From Thermonema lapsum (GTDB lineage: Bacteria > Bacteroidota > Bacteroidia > Cytophagales > Thermonemataceae), in assembly GCF_011761635.1 (NCBI RefSeq), contig NZ_JAASRN010000005.1, positions 1 through 59,716 on the forward strand: a stretch of 59,716 nucleotides of DNA, read 5' to 3'. The notes beneath the pieces were generated by a model. The model was not told the origin of the DNA. It did not search any database and saw nothing but the letters and a program-made list of their open reading frames with translations. Below are positions 8,917 through 17,629 of this stretch, in pieces; positions within the stretch are counted from its first letter, which is position 1; each line of letters opens with the position of its first letter. The position numbers were made by a program, and so were the translations under genes.

Positions 8917-9213
8917 TTAAGACAACAACTTAATACATTTATCTATTTCCGCTATATATTCATCAATCTTTGCTTTCAGCTCCTCCGCATCCTTTGCATC
9001 AGGCGCTATTGAAGCAACAATTTTACTAATTTTATATTGATTTTGAAAGTTAATCAGTTCCGTATTTAATCGTTTGACCAAGTCTTTCAGTTTACGATTT
9101 TCTTCTTTCAGTTGCTTATTTTCTTCCAATAATATTTCATGTGCTGCCACCAGCTGCAACACCTTTTCTTCGAAAATTTCGATTCGCTTGATTATTTTAT
9201 CGTAGTTTTTCAT
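8917..9213 (-). CDS. small coiled-coil protein upstream of zapA
   Basis: The 98-residue protein is mostly one coiled coil (residues about 5-60, with LLEENKQLKEENRKLKDLVK heptads) followed by a short helical C-terminal part ending CIKLLS. It sits 14 bases after pheT and 8 bases before zapA, so it is co-transcribed with both. In Caulobacter, a coiled-coil protein encoded just upstream of zapA (ZauP) binds ZapA, and ZapB plays a similar role in enterobacteria. By position and structure this is a candidate functional counterpart, without clear sequence identity to either. Confidence 0.8.
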   Translation of the reverse strand: MKNYDKIIKRIEIFEEKVLQLVAAHEILLEENKQLKEENRKLKDLVKRLNTELINFQNQYKISKIVASIAPDAKDAEELKAKIDEYIAEIDKCIKLLS

Positions 9214-9227
9214 TCAATTTTTTTCAA

Positions 9228-11651
9228 CTATTCGCGAATCACTGCACCCAGTTTTTGTCTATATGCCTGCATCAGCTTCTGCATGGTTCTGTCTATAACC
9301 TCGTCTGTAAGTGTTTTAGTTTCATCTTGCAGAATGAAGCTGATAGCATAGGACTTTTTACCTTCTCCAATATTATTGCCTTCATATACGCTAAACACGT
9401 TGATGTGTTTCAGAAGTTTTCTTTCGGTGCACCATGCCAAGTCTTCTACTTCCTGCCAAGAGATGTGTTTATCGAGGATAAGCGAGAGGTCACGGCGCAC
9501 AAAGGGAAACTTGGGCAGTTCTTGGGCGGTATGGTCGTTGTGGTAATGGGCAACGAGCCACTCCCAGTCGATGTCGGCAAACCACACGTCTTGTTTGATG
9601 TCGAACATACGTGTTATTTTGGGCTGCACCAACCCTATGGTTGCTACGGGGTGCTTGTTTACTTCATAGCGTGTGCCATACCCCCACTGGTCACCCGGCG
9701 CTGCGACTTTGGTATATTGTAGCACACGCATGCGTTTCAACAGACGCTCCACAATAGCGGCTAAGTCGTGGTATTGGATGGGCGCTACTGCTTGTGACCA
9801 GTGCTCGGGGTGAAGGCTGCCAGTGAGCCATATGCCCAGTCGCTCTTTCTCAGCATATACACCATCAGGCATTTTGAAATACACCTTACCAAATTCAAAT
9901 ATTTTCTGGTATTTGCGTTGACGGTTGAGGTTGTGGGTGATGACCTCCAAACCTGAAAACAGAAGAGAGCTGCGCAATACGCTGATTTCTTCGCTGGTAT
10001 AGTTGAGCATGCGCACCGGTTCGCCCCATGCTGACTCGACAAGGCGACTGGCATAAGCAGGCTTGGTCAAGGAGTTGGTAATGACTTCATACAAACCTTG
10101 CGATGCCAGAAAATCGATAATAGCGTCTTGCAGGTGCTTTTTATCCTCGGAAGGTGCCGGAAAAGGCGAAATAAAGGAGGTATGCAAATGCTCTGACAGA
10201 GGCACGCGGTCGAAGCCATAGATGCGCAGTAGCTCTTCGGCAATATCGGCAGTGCCTGTAACATCGGCACGGTAGGGCGGCACATTCACTTCCAGTCCTT
10301 CGATTGTTTCTGATTCTATGCTTATGTCGAGGTCAGTTAGGATACGCTTAATTTCCTCAGTAGGGATTTCTATGCCCAACAAAGTAAACAAGCGTTGATA
10401 TTTTACAAAAAAGCGGCGATTTTCTATAACTTTTGGATAAACGTCTATGATGCGGGCTGCTGCTTTGCCACCGGCAAGCGTTTCAATCAGGTATGCGGCG
10501 CGTTGAAGCGCTACCAATACCATATTGGGGTCTGTACCACGCTCGAAGCGGAAGGAAGCGTCGGTCTTCAATCCATGACGAGCAGAAGTCTTGCGCACAT
10601 AGGTCGGGCTGAAATAAGCACTTTCTAAAAACACCCGGCGGGTATGTGCTTTGATGCCAGAGTGCAAACCGCCCATCACACCGGCGATTGCCAGCGGCTT
10701 TGCGGCATCGCAAATCATCAAATCATGGGCAGAGAGCTTACGTTCTTCTCCGTCCAAGGTAACAAAGGGGGTGCCTTCCGCCAAGGTTTTTACTATGATT
10801 TTGTTGCCTTCTAAGTAATCGGCATCAAAGGCGTGCATGGGCTGCCCCAACTCATGCATCACGTAGTTGGTGATGTCCACCACATTGTTGATGGGCTTTA
10901 AGCCGATTGCCTTGAGGCGCTCTTGGAGCCATGCCGGAGAAGGTGCTATTTTCACGCCTTCTATCAACAGACCTGCATAGCGAGGGCAAGCCTCCGGGTT
11001 TTCTATTTCTACAGAGATGGGTGAAGGGGTTTCGGGAAACTGCTGCTGCAACACAGGCATTTGTATAGCACGGCGCAAAAGCGCTCTCAGGTCACGGGCA
11101 ACACCCAAATGTGAAGCAGCATCGGCACGGTTGGGGGTCAAGCCTATTTCAAAAATAACGTCGCGATAGGGTTTGAAGAAAGCGGCGGCAGGTGTTCCAT
11201 TGGGCAGCTCTGTGTCAAGTACCATAATGCCCTCGTGGCTTGTGCCTAAGCCTATTTCATCTTCGGCGCAAATCATGCCTTCCGACACTTCGCCGCGTAT
11301 TTTGGCTTTTTTAATAGTGAAAGGTTCGCCCTCTTTGGGATAAAGTGTGGTGCCTACCAAAGCCACCACTACCTTTTGCCCTTTGGCTACGTTGGGTGCC
11401 CCACATACAATGGGCAGAGGCTGCTCCCCCCCCACATCCACTAAGGTTTTTTTCAATTTATCGGCATTGGGATGAGGCTCGCAGTGTAGCACCTCGCCAA
11501 TCACCAAGCCTTCGAGACTGCCGGGGATGGCTTCGTACTGGCTCAGCTGCTCTACCTCCAAGCCGGCGTGCGTCAATTTTTCTGCTATGCTCTCCGGGCT
11601 CTGGTCATCTATTTCGATAAAATCTTTAAGCCACTGATAACTGATTTTCAT
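9228..11651 (-). CDS. pheT: phenylalanyl-tRNA synthetase beta subunit
   Basis: PheT forms the alpha2-beta2 enzyme that charges tRNA-Phe. The 807-residue protein begins MKISYQWLKDFIEI and carries an N-terminal EMAP-type tRNA-binding domain (about 45-155, VLHCEPHPNADKLK), the B3/B4 editing domain (from ~210), the B5 domain (~405-475), the synthetase-like core (to about 690), and a C-terminal FDX-ACB anticodon-binding domain (FPFVRRDLSLILDK onward). Length is normal for the long bacterial form. The alpha subunit gene is not in the window. It leads the operon with the coiled-coil gene and zapA. Confidence 0.97.
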   Translation of the reverse strand: MKISYQWLKDFIEIDDQSPESIAEKLTHAGLEVEQLSQYEAIPGSLEGLVIGEVLHCEPHPNADKLKKTLVDVGGEQPLPIVCGAPNVAKGQKVVVALVGTTLYPKEGEPFTIKKAKIRGEVSEGMICAEDEIGLGTSHEGIMVLDTELPNGTPAAAFFKPYRDVIFEIGLTPNRADAASHLGVARDLRALLRRAIQMPVLQQQFPETPSPISVEIENPEACPRYAGLLIEGVKIAPSPAWLQERLKAIGLKPINNVVDITNYVMHELGQPMHAFDADYLEGNKIIVKTLAEGTPFVTLDGEERKLSAHDLMICDAAKPLAIAGVMGGLHSGIKAHTRRVFLESAYFSPTYVRKTSARHGLKTDASFRFERGTDPNMVLVALQRAAYLIETLAGGKAAARIIDVYPKVIENRRFFVKYQRLFTLLGIEIPTEEIKRILTDLDISIESETIEGLEVNVPPYRADVTGTADIAEELLRIYGFDRVPLSEHLHTSFISPFPAPSEDKKHLQDAIIDFLASQGLYEVITNSLTKPAYASRLVESAWGEPVRMLNYTSEEISVLRSSLLFSGLEVITHNLNRQRKYQKIFEFGKVYFKMPDGVYAEKERLGIWLTGSLHPEHWSQAVAPIQYHDLAAIVERLLKRMRVLQYTKVAAPGDQWGYGTRYEVNKHPVATIGLVQPKITRMFDIKQDVWFADIDWEWLVAHYHNDHTAQELPKFPFVRRDLSLILDKHISWQEVEDLAWCTERKLLKHINVFSVYEGNNIGEGKKSYAISFILQDETKTLTDEVIDRTMQKLMQAYRQKLGAVIRE

Positions 11652-11697
11652 TGTGTTAATGCTGTTTGACCATTTTACAATATAGGCATAATTCGGT

Positions 11698-11705
11698 CAA
11701 ATTTA
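11698..11705 (-). promoter_or_regulatory. pheT -7 promoter element
   Basis: Minus-strand TAAATTTG matches TAnnTTTG, 46 bases before the pheT ATG in the 156-base divergent region shared with plsY. No clear element was found for plsY in the other direction. Confidence 0.45.
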
Positions 11706-11807
11706 CATATTTTTCTAACTGTTTTACACAAGGCAGCTTGTACAATTCACATGCTTTTTGCAGCTTTAAGCTTCCATGAATTGTGATGATTTAATTTTTT
11801 CCGGAAA

Positions 11808-12452
11808 ATGAACGGTTCTCTACATGTAGCCTTGTTTTTGCCTATTGCTTACTTGTTGGGCTCTGTGCCGTCTTCTGTATGGATAGGCAAGCGTTTTTTT
11901 GGAGTTGACGTGCGGGAACACGGCAGCGGCAATGCCGGCGCAACCAATACCTTCCGTGTATTGGGCAAACAAGCGGGCAGCATCGTGCTTGCCCTCGATA
12001 TTTTAAAAGGATGGATAGCTACACAACTGCCTGTGTGGCTGGGGCAAAGTACAAACATAGACAGTTTGTTTTTGTGGCAAATGGCGTTCGGTTTGTGTGC
12101 TATTATGGGGCATATCTATTCTGTTTTTCTCAACTTCAAAGGCGGTAAGGGGGTAGCTGCTTCCTTGGGTATGGCTATTTCGCTGCATTGGGCTGCCTCT
12201 TTAATAGCCGTAGTAGTATTTTTATTGGTATTGCTTGTAAGTCATTTTGTTTCCTTAGGCTCTATGTTAGCCACTTTGGCTTTTGCCTTGGTGGTTAATT
12301 TTGAGCTGCTGGGTGCCACTAGCCTTTATTTCAAGTATTTTAGTTGGTTTATGGTAGCCTTGGTCATATATACTCACCGCAGCAACATCAAGCGCCTGCT
12401 TGGAGGTAACGAAAACAAGGTATATCTCTTCGGAAAGAAATCAACGCACTAA
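11808..12452 (+). CDS. plsY: acyl-phosphate:glycerol-3-phosphate acyltransferase PlsY
   Basis: PlsY uses acyl-phosphate (from PlsX) to acylate glycerol-3-phosphate, the first step of phospholipid synthesis. The 214-residue protein has five or so membrane helices and all three conserved loops: GSVPSSVWIGK, the GSGNAGATNTFR motif at about 43-54, and GHIYSVFLNFKGGKGVA at about 103-119. Its 3' end overlaps the convergent gene by 12 bases. Confidence 0.95.
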   Translation: MNGSLHVALFLPIAYLLGSVPSSVWIGKRFFGVDVREHGSGNAGATNTFRVLGKQAGSIVLALDILKGWIATQLPVWLGQSTNIDSLFLWQMAFGLCAIMGHIYSVFLNFKGGKGVAASLGMAISLHWAASLIAVVVFLLVLLVSHFVSLGSMLATLAFALVVNFELLGATSLYFKYFSWFMVALVIYTHRSNIKRLLGGNENKVYLFGKKSTH

Positions 12453-13106
12453 GCGCAAATAGCTTTGTCGCGTTTTGTAGGTCGCCATATAACGGCTGTC
12501 TTCTTCTGTCCAAGGGTAAGGGCGGATGGTCAGTTCCGGGGTGTTTTTCAATTCCAATAAAAAGCTATCGTCACCGGTCAGGGCATGCAGTAGTTCTGCC
12601 AAGAAACGGCAGCAAGCCAGCGGTTGACGTACAACCTGCTCTTCGGTGAAGCGCACGACGCCCCAACCCTTATCCAAAAAAAATTGATTACGCCGCTCGT
12701 CAGCTCCTATGTAATGTGTGGGCTCGCCATGAGGCAAGCTGTAGGGTTCGTCTATTTCTATGTCTATCCATAAACCGCAAGGCTCATAGTGAAGCACGAA
12801 GTCGGGATAATAATAAGTGTCTTTGATTCTAAGTGCTAAGTTATCGAAGACACAGCCCGGAAAGTGGCGCTTCAGATACCGAAAAAAATAAAGCTCACTA
12901 CTACCTTTTTGTGGCTGGTTGGTCAAACGTTCCGGCAAGGCAGTTTTTTTATAATCACGCGGCAACAACACCAGCGGGTAGCGCCCATCTTCCGGCATTT
13001 GCCATTGCAGCGGTAAGCGGCGATGTGCACTTGGGGCATTATTTCCGCGAAAAAAGCGAAGCGCCAACCATAAAAGAAAAAATAAAATCAGGATGCTAAG
13101 CAGCAT
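12441..13106 (-). CDS. membrane-anchored PD-(D/E)XK nuclease-like protein
   Basis: The 221-residue protein has one N-terminal membrane helix (LLSILILFFLLWLALRFF) and a soluble domain with YYYPDFVLHY, then LWIDIEIDEPY. This is the spacing of the PD...(D/E)xK-type core seen in DUF559/DUF2726 and very-short-patch-repair-like nucleases, which typically read PDF...IEID. The expected Lys after the acidic residues is not evident (ExDE instead of ExK), so activity is uncertain. The segment NQFFLDKGWGVVRFTEEQV matches the late alpha/beta part of that fold. No restriction-modification genes are near. The membrane anchor is unusual. Confidence 0.65.
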   Translation of the reverse strand: MLLSILILFFLLWLALRFFRGNNAPSAHRRLPLQWQMPEDGRYPLVLLPRDYKKTALPERLTNQPQKGSSELYFFRYLKRHFPGCVFDNLALRIKDTYYYPDFVLHYEPCGLWIDIEIDEPYSLPHGEPTHYIGADERRNQFFLDKGWGVVRFTEEQVVRQPLACCRFLAELLHALTGDDSFLLELKNTPELTIRPYPWTEEDSRYMATYKTRQSYLRLVR

Positions 13107-13220
13107 AAAAACAGTTATAGAGTTAGGATATGGATGCGATAATTTAATAAAAAGTGCTTAGCCGTATTATTAAGGAGCATTTTTAGTTTTTTGAGAGAGG
13201 CGTTATTGGGCGGGTATAAA

Positions 13221-13258
13221 ATTGCTGCGGCAGCATGTCTTCCTGCTGCCGCAGCAAT
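13221..13258 (-). terminator. strong bidirectional terminator
   Basis: Perfect 15-bp stem (13221-13235 with 13244-13258) and an 8-base loop, rich in GC (GCTGCGGCAGC core). It is flanked by AAAA on the left and TTTT on the right, so it can end transcription on both strands. It follows the stop of the outer-membrane barrel-like gene on the minus strand. Confidence 0.85.
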
Positions 13259-13285
13259 TTTAGCTTAGTAAAAGAGTTTCAATAG

Positions 13286-13864
13286 TTAAAAAGCAATACC
13301 AATCATCAAGCCAAAGCGTAAGCCAAAGCCGCTTAAAAAGCCGACGTTGAAGTTCTCTTCACTACCACTTTTCACCTTTATGTTGCCAACATTGTATGAA
13401 GGTCCACCATAAAGTTCGAGTGTAATCGATTTAGGAAAATGCCACTGATTACCAACAAGAAAAGCAGCCCCTACGGAACTCCATGTAGCCTCAGCCGTAG
13501 CGGGATTGCCATTGTTATCGGTTATGCTAACCTCCAAATTATAGCTTTGATAACGCGGCGACAACGCCAAGAAAAAACCTTGTGTAGCATTTTCTTGAGG
13601 ATAGAAACGAAATTCAGGGGTTATACCGAACCCAGTAAACTTGGTATCCGTCTGCTGCACCCCAAAAAGATACATGAAACCAAGTTGAGCACTGGTTTTT
13701 TTGCTTAAGCCGTACTCATAATTCAAATGAGCTGCGCGCAAGAGAGGGCTAAGCAAGTTGGTTTTGATGACATTCCGCTTTTCAGTTTGGGCAAAGCCAC
13801 AGAAAGTAAAAGCAGTCAAGCAAAAGGTAGTCAAGCAGGCAGTCAATAACACAGGTATTTTCAT
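13286..13864 (-). CDS. exported outer-membrane beta-barrel-like protein (DUF3575-like)
   Basis: The 192-residue product has a signal peptide ending FCGFAQ at about residue 26. The mature part starts NVIKTNLLSPLLRAAHLNYEYGL, the opening of DUF3575-type proteins (a Bacteroidota family), and alternates hydrophobic and polar residues in eight or so strands. It ends with an aromatic residue (GIAF), as outer-membrane barrels do. Function unknown. It stands alone, with terminators on both sides. Confidence 0.75.
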   Translation of the reverse strand: MKIPVLLTACLTTFCLTAFTFCGFAQTEKRNVIKTNLLSPLLRAAHLNYEYGLSKKTSAQLGFMYLFGVQQTDTKFTGFGITPEFRFYPQENATQGFFLALSPRYQSYNLEVSITDNNGNPATAEATWSSVGAAFLVGNQWHFPKSITLELYGGPSYNVGNIKVKSGSEENFNVGFLSGFGLRFGLMIGIAF

Positions 13865-13907
13865 ATTATTTTACATTTATAATTTCGGAACCATAAAAAA
13901 TAAAAAA

Positions 13908-13936
13908 TAGCTATGATTTTGACAAAATCATAGCTA
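13908..13936 (-). terminator. terminator of the Cys/Met metabolism gene
   Basis: Perfect 13-bp stem (TAGCTATGATTTT and its complement) with a 3-base loop. On the minus strand it is followed by TTTTTTATTTTTT. It ends the 14004-15167 gene and lies in the leader of the next gene. Confidence 0.8.
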
Positions 13937-14003
13937 AAAAAAGGGTAAAATCTTTAAAAACAAGCTCCTACATAAGCTGCTATAAATACGAACAAAATAG
14001 CAC

Positions 14004-15167
14004 TTATTTACTTGCCATTTGAAAAGCTTTTTCGATAGCTTGTGAAAGGTCGGCAATGAGGTCTTCGACATCTTCAACCCCCACACTCAAACGAATAAGG
14101 GTATCGCGCAGACCGGTTTTCTCACGTTCTTCTTTGGGAATGCTGGCATGAGTCATGGTTGCCGGATGACAGCACAAAGACTCCACACCGCCCAACGACT
14201 CTGCCAAAGTGAATACTTGTAAATTACTCATGAAAGCCTTTGCCAAGTCTATGTTATCTTCTTTGAAAGTAAAAGAAACCATGCCGCCGAAGTCTTTCAT
14301 TTGCTTGCGTGCCACATGGTGGTTGGGGTGTGTTTCGAAGCCGGGATAGTACACCTTGCCCACTGCGGGATGCTGCTCCAGCCACTCGGCAATGACACGT
14401 CCGTTTTCGCAGTGCTGCCGCATGCGCAGGTGCAAGGTTTTGATGCCCCTCAGTACCAAGAAGCAATCCATAGGACCTGGCACTGCCCCTACTGCATTTT
14501 GCAAAAAAGCAAGTTGCTCGGCTAAGTCGTCGTGTGAGGTAACCAAGGCACCCATGACCACATCGGAATGCCCACCCAAATATTTGGTTACCGAATGCAT
14601 CACAATATCAGCGCCCAAATCCAATGGGTTTTGCAAATAAGGTGAAGCAAAGGTGTTGTCAACGGTCAATAGAAGTCCATATTTTTTGGCAATACGCGCC
14701 ACCCCTGCAATATCTATAATCTTCATCAGGGGATTAGTGGGCGTTTCTACCCACAGCATGCGGGTGTTTTCATTGATGTAGGCTTCTATATCAGCCACAT
14801 TTTCCATGTTGATGAAATGGAATTTCAAGCCGTAGATTTCATGCACACGACGGAAGAGGCGGTAAGTGCCACCGTATAAGTCGTTGGTAACGATGACTTC
14901 ATCGCCCGGTTTGAGGGTGCGCATGAGGGTGTCGGTGGCAGCCAAGCCGGAGCTGAATACAAAGCCGTATTTTCCGTTTTCAAGTGCTGCCAGATTTTTC
15001 TGCAAAGCATCGCGCGTGGGGTTGTGTGTGCGCGAGTATTCATAGCCCTTGTGCACCCCAGGCGCTTCTTGTGCATAGGTAGAAGTTTGAAAGATGGGGG
15101 TCATGACTGCCCCAGTAGAGGGGTCCGGTTGAACGCCTGCATGTATGGCTTTAGTTCCAAATTTCAT
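14004..15167 (-). CDS. cystathionine gamma-synthase / gamma-lyase (PLP enzyme)
   Basis: The 387-residue protein belongs to the Cys/Met-metabolism PLP family. It starts MKFGTKAIHAGVQPDPSTGA, carries YEYSRTHNPTRDALQKNLAALE (phosphate-binding Tyr/Arg), the SSGLAAT segment, ETPTNPLMKIIDI, and the PLP lysine in HSVTKYLGGHSD at about residue 196. The C-terminal SLGGVESL and RLSVGVED segments are typical. MetB (homocysteine precursor from O-acyl-homoserine) and CGL (cystathionine to cysteine) cannot be told apart by eye; the sequence is close to both. Own promoter and terminator make it a single-gene unit. Confidence 0.92.
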   Translation of the reverse strand: MKFGTKAIHAGVQPDPSTGAVMTPIFQTSTYAQEAPGVHKGYEYSRTHNPTRDALQKNLAALENGKYGFVFSSGLAATDTLMRTLKPGDEVIVTNDLYGGTYRLFRRVHEIYGLKFHFINMENVADIEAYINENTRMLWVETPTNPLMKIIDIAGVARIAKKYGLLLTVDNTFASPYLQNPLDLGADIVMHSVTKYLGGHSDVVMGALVTSHDDLAEQLAFLQNAVGAVPGPMDCFLVLRGIKTLHLRMRQHCENGRVIAEWLEQHPAVGKVYYPGFETHPNHHVARKQMKDFGGMVSFTFKEDNIDLAKAFMSNLQVFTLAESLGGVESLCCHPATMTHASIPKEEREKTGLRDTLIRLSVGVEDVEDLIADLSQAIEKAFQMASK

Positions 15168-15201
15168 AGCTTATGTTCTTTTAAAGAGAATTGCGTTGGT
15201 T

Positions 15202-15209
15202 CAAAGTTA
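15202..15209 (-). promoter_or_regulatory. -7 promoter element of the Cys/Met metabolism gene
   Basis: Minus-strand TAACTTTG matches TAnnTTTG, 34 bases before the ATG at 15167. It separates this gene from the surface-glycan operon that ends at 15232. Confidence 0.5.
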
Positions 15210-15231
15210 AAAATAATATTGGAAGAGTAGC

Positions 15232-16206
15232 TTATACGAGCAAAACTTGGTTTAGATAAGCATGAAAGGCTTCGAACGAAGACAGCAGATGGTCGGCAGA
15301 ACAACAACGCCGTGGGGTATCCAATAGTTTGGCTTGGTGGCGAAGCAAGCTTTCTGCTTTCGGAGGGGCAGGAAAAAGGATGTAATAGGAGCGGTTTTCT
15401 GCTACACGCCCGTAAAGGCTTTCGTCAAAGAGCAACTCGTGAATTTTTTCTCCGAGGCGCAAACCCATGATTTGTTGAGGTGTATGCGGTTTCATCCACT
15501 TGCCTAAGTCTGCAATGCGCACTGCCTGCATCTTGGGTACGACTATTTCGCCCTCATGGGCACGACTCCGCACATATTCTATGGCTTGCAGCAGCTGGAC
15601 TTCCGACAGAAAGAAACGGCTTGCTTCGGGGTGTGTGATGTGTAGCACCTGCTTGTCGCTGTTGAATTGTTCAAATACCGAACCGCGTGCATTCACCAAG
15701 TTACCGGGTCGCAAAATGCCAATAGCTGGTGTCGGTATCCGTTGCGCATGGGCAATCAGCAGCTGTTCGGCGCATCGCTTGGTGGCAGCATACACACCGG
15801 CAGCTAAAAAGGCTTTATCGGTGGAGATGAAAGTTATTTTCCGGACAGCATGTTGCAGGGCAGCAGTTAGCAAATTTTGTGTGCCTCCTATATTGGTTTG
15901 TATGTATTCATTAGGGAAATGCTCTGCCAGAGGCACATGTTTCAAGGCGGCAGCGTGCACTATTTCGTGACAGGGATACTGTGCCAAAAGCTGCGTGATG
16001 CGTGCAAGGTCGCGTATATCTCCTAATTCAAATCGCAGATGAGGATACTGTTTACGAGGATATTGTTGCTGCAATTGTAAAATCTTTTGCTCATCACGAC
16101 TAAGGGCAACCAAAGGGGTTTCGGGCTTTTTTGCCATCTGATATGCCAAAAAAGCCCGCCCTATTGAGCCCGTTGCACCTGTAAGCAATATGTATTGCGA
16201 ATGCAT
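15232..16206 (-). CDS. nucleotide-sugar 4,6-dehydratase, PseB/CapD-like SDR
   Basis: The 324-residue protein has the Rossmann motif ILLTGATGSIGRAF near the N-terminus, the LGDIRD segment, HAAALKHVPLAE (hallmark of the PseB/CapD/FlaA1 group), the active-site STDKA and the YAATK Tyr/Lys motif. Family members are inverting 4,6-dehydratases (some also 5-epimerases) acting on UDP-GlcNAc, a first step toward modified amino sugars such as pseudaminic acid or fucosamine. It is the last gene of a minus-strand run (16 bases after the sulfotransferase), so its product probably feeds the exported surface glycan. Downstream enzymes of the pathway are not present here. Confidence 0.85.
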   Translation of the reverse strand: MHSQYILLTGATGSIGRAFLAYQMAKKPETPLVALSRDEQKILQLQQQYPRKQYPHLRFELGDIRDLARITQLLAQYPCHEIVHAAALKHVPLAEHFPNEYIQTNIGGTQNLLTAALQHAVRKITFISTDKAFLAAGVYAATKRCAEQLLIAHAQRIPTPAIGILRPGNLVNARGSVFEQFNSDKQVLHITHPEASRFFLSEVQLLQAIEYVRSRAHEGEIVVPKMQAVRIADLGKWMKPHTPQQIMGLRLGEKIHELLFDESLYGRVAENRSYYILFPAPPKAESLLRHQAKLLDTPRRCCSADHLLSSFEAFHAYLNQVLLV

Positions 16207-16222
16207 GTGTATTTATAAACGA

Positions 16223-17029
16223 TTAGCTTTCCGGATAAAATCTTTTTAAAAGTGCCTCTGCTTCTTCCTGAATCAAAAGCCGAGTATCCGGAAACTGGCT
16301 GAACAGCTCCTCTTTTCTTATTTTTCCCTGCTTACCTACAAAATTCATCCTGTAGGTAGGGTGATATTTTCTATACAGTTCTTCCGACTGCTTCATCCTC
16401 TCTAATTGAGAGCGCTCAATAGCTGTTTTAATAATGCTCTCCGGAACATCTACCCCCAAATTATGATACAACTCAGTCAAATAGGTCAGTGGGTCTTGTA
16501 CCAAATCTTCATAGCGCATCAGGTGTATACGGCGCGCGTTGCTGCTGTTATTCACCCACGAGCTCACATGATTGCACCACGCTCGTATGCCATACTTAGA
16601 CGATGCGACAAAATCTGGGAAAGTAGCTTGCAATCCTTCATCCCTCATATAATTGTAGTAACTTACCATTACATCCTCGGGATGGCGAATGAGATATATC
16701 AAATGAATGTAAAAAGGTGTAAATGGCTCATGGGACTTTATAAATGTTCTTCTTGACCACCTTCTTATGGGCATTCCTCTTATCAAACTAACATCCGGAA
16801 TATATTGTGAGTAGTTGAAGAATGAAATTTGTTCATGATTCTTGCCGTCTAAAAGTAGCTCGATGTTGCCCAGTAGAAAACCAAGATAGGTAACCCCACT
16901 TTTGGGAAATTCCACTAAGTAAATGTCCTCTTGTTGAGGGTTTCTGGGCAGCAGATATGGATTGGAGTTATCGGTGTCATGATTGGCACCCTTTAATATG
17001 CGCTTCATCAAGGAATATAATCTACCCAT
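16223..17029 (-). CDS. PAPS-dependent sulfotransferase
   Basis: The 268-residue protein has the two PAPS-binding motifs of the SULT-type Sulfotransfer_1 family: the 5'-phosphosulfate loop FPKSGVTYL (residues 41-49; canonical PKSGTTWL, with Val for Thr) and the 3'-phosphate motif RHPEDVMVSYY at 115-125. The conserved His is in FIKSHEP. The C-terminus has GKQGKIRKEELF, close to the RKGxxGDWK motif but without Trp. It transfers sulfate from PAPS to a hydroxyl or amino group. The start overlaps the APS kinase gene by 22 bases, so donor synthesis and use are coupled. Acceptor unknown; the exported glycan is the likeliest. Confidence 0.88.
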   Translation of the reverse strand: MGRLYSLMKRILKGANHDTDNSNPYLLPRNPQQEDIYLVEFPKSGVTYLGFLLGNIELLLDGKNHEQISFFNYSQYIPDVSLIRGMPIRRWSRRTFIKSHEPFTPFYIHLIYLIRHPEDVMVSYYNYMRDEGLQATFPDFVASSKYGIRAWCNHVSSWVNNSSNARRIHLMRYEDLVQDPLTYLTELYHNLGVDVPESIIKTAIERSQLERMKQSEELYRKYHPTYRMNFVGKQGKIRKEELFSQFPDTRLLIQEEAEALLKRFYPES

Positions 17030-17616
17030 TTACGTTTCTTTATTTCCTGTAATATCAAATTTACTCCTTCTTCAACAGACAGCTCGTGAGTTTCTATAAT
17101 AAGGTCGGGATTGGATGGTGGTTCATACGGAGCACTTACCCCTGTAAAATGGGCAATTTCTTGGCGTCTTGCCTTCTCATACAAACCCTTCGGGTCTCTT
17201 TGCTCGCATACTTCCAGCGGGCATTTTACATACACCTCAATGTAGAGGTCTTCATCAAAAATCGCTCTCACATCCTGTCGGTCTTGTTCGTATGGTGAAA
17301 CAAAAGCTGCTATTGTAATCACTCCCGCTTCAACAAATAACTTGGCGACCTCCGCAATTCGGCGAAGGTTTTCCCTCCGGTCTTCTGCACTAAATCCCAA
17401 ATCCCGGTTTAATCCATGGCGAATATTGTCCCCATCCAATACATAGACTTGCATGCCTGCATGAAAAAGACGATGCTCCAGTTCATAAGCAAGGGTGGAC
17501 TTACCCGACGCCGGTAAGCCCGTGAGCCATATGACTCCGCTTTTATGTTTGTTTCTTCGGTGCCTGTCTTCCAAAGATATACGCCCTTGATGCCATTTGA
17601 TATTGCGGGGTTTCAT
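17008..17616 (-). CDS. cysC: adenylylsulfate (APS) kinase
   Basis: CysC phosphorylates APS to PAPS. The 202-residue protein has the P-loop GLPASGKST at 33-41, [27 protein letters not shown]-type core (here ...RRENLRR), [16 protein letters not shown], and the lid segment [14 protein letters not shown] followed by [11 protein letters not shown]. All key CysC motifs are intact and length is normal. The sulfurylase (cysD/cysN or sat) that makes APS is not in the window. Its place before a sulfotransferase rather than in a cysteine-synthesis cluster argues for use in sulfation. Confidence 0.95.
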   Translation of the reverse strand: [202 protein letters not shown]

Positions 17617-17629
17617 ATTTTATCCTTTA

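Noticed and set aside
15232-16206. Reading the PseB-like gene as part of a flagellin glycosylation pathway
   Set aside because: No other pse or flagellar genes are present; location at the end of the glycan export run fits surface-polysaccharide use better.
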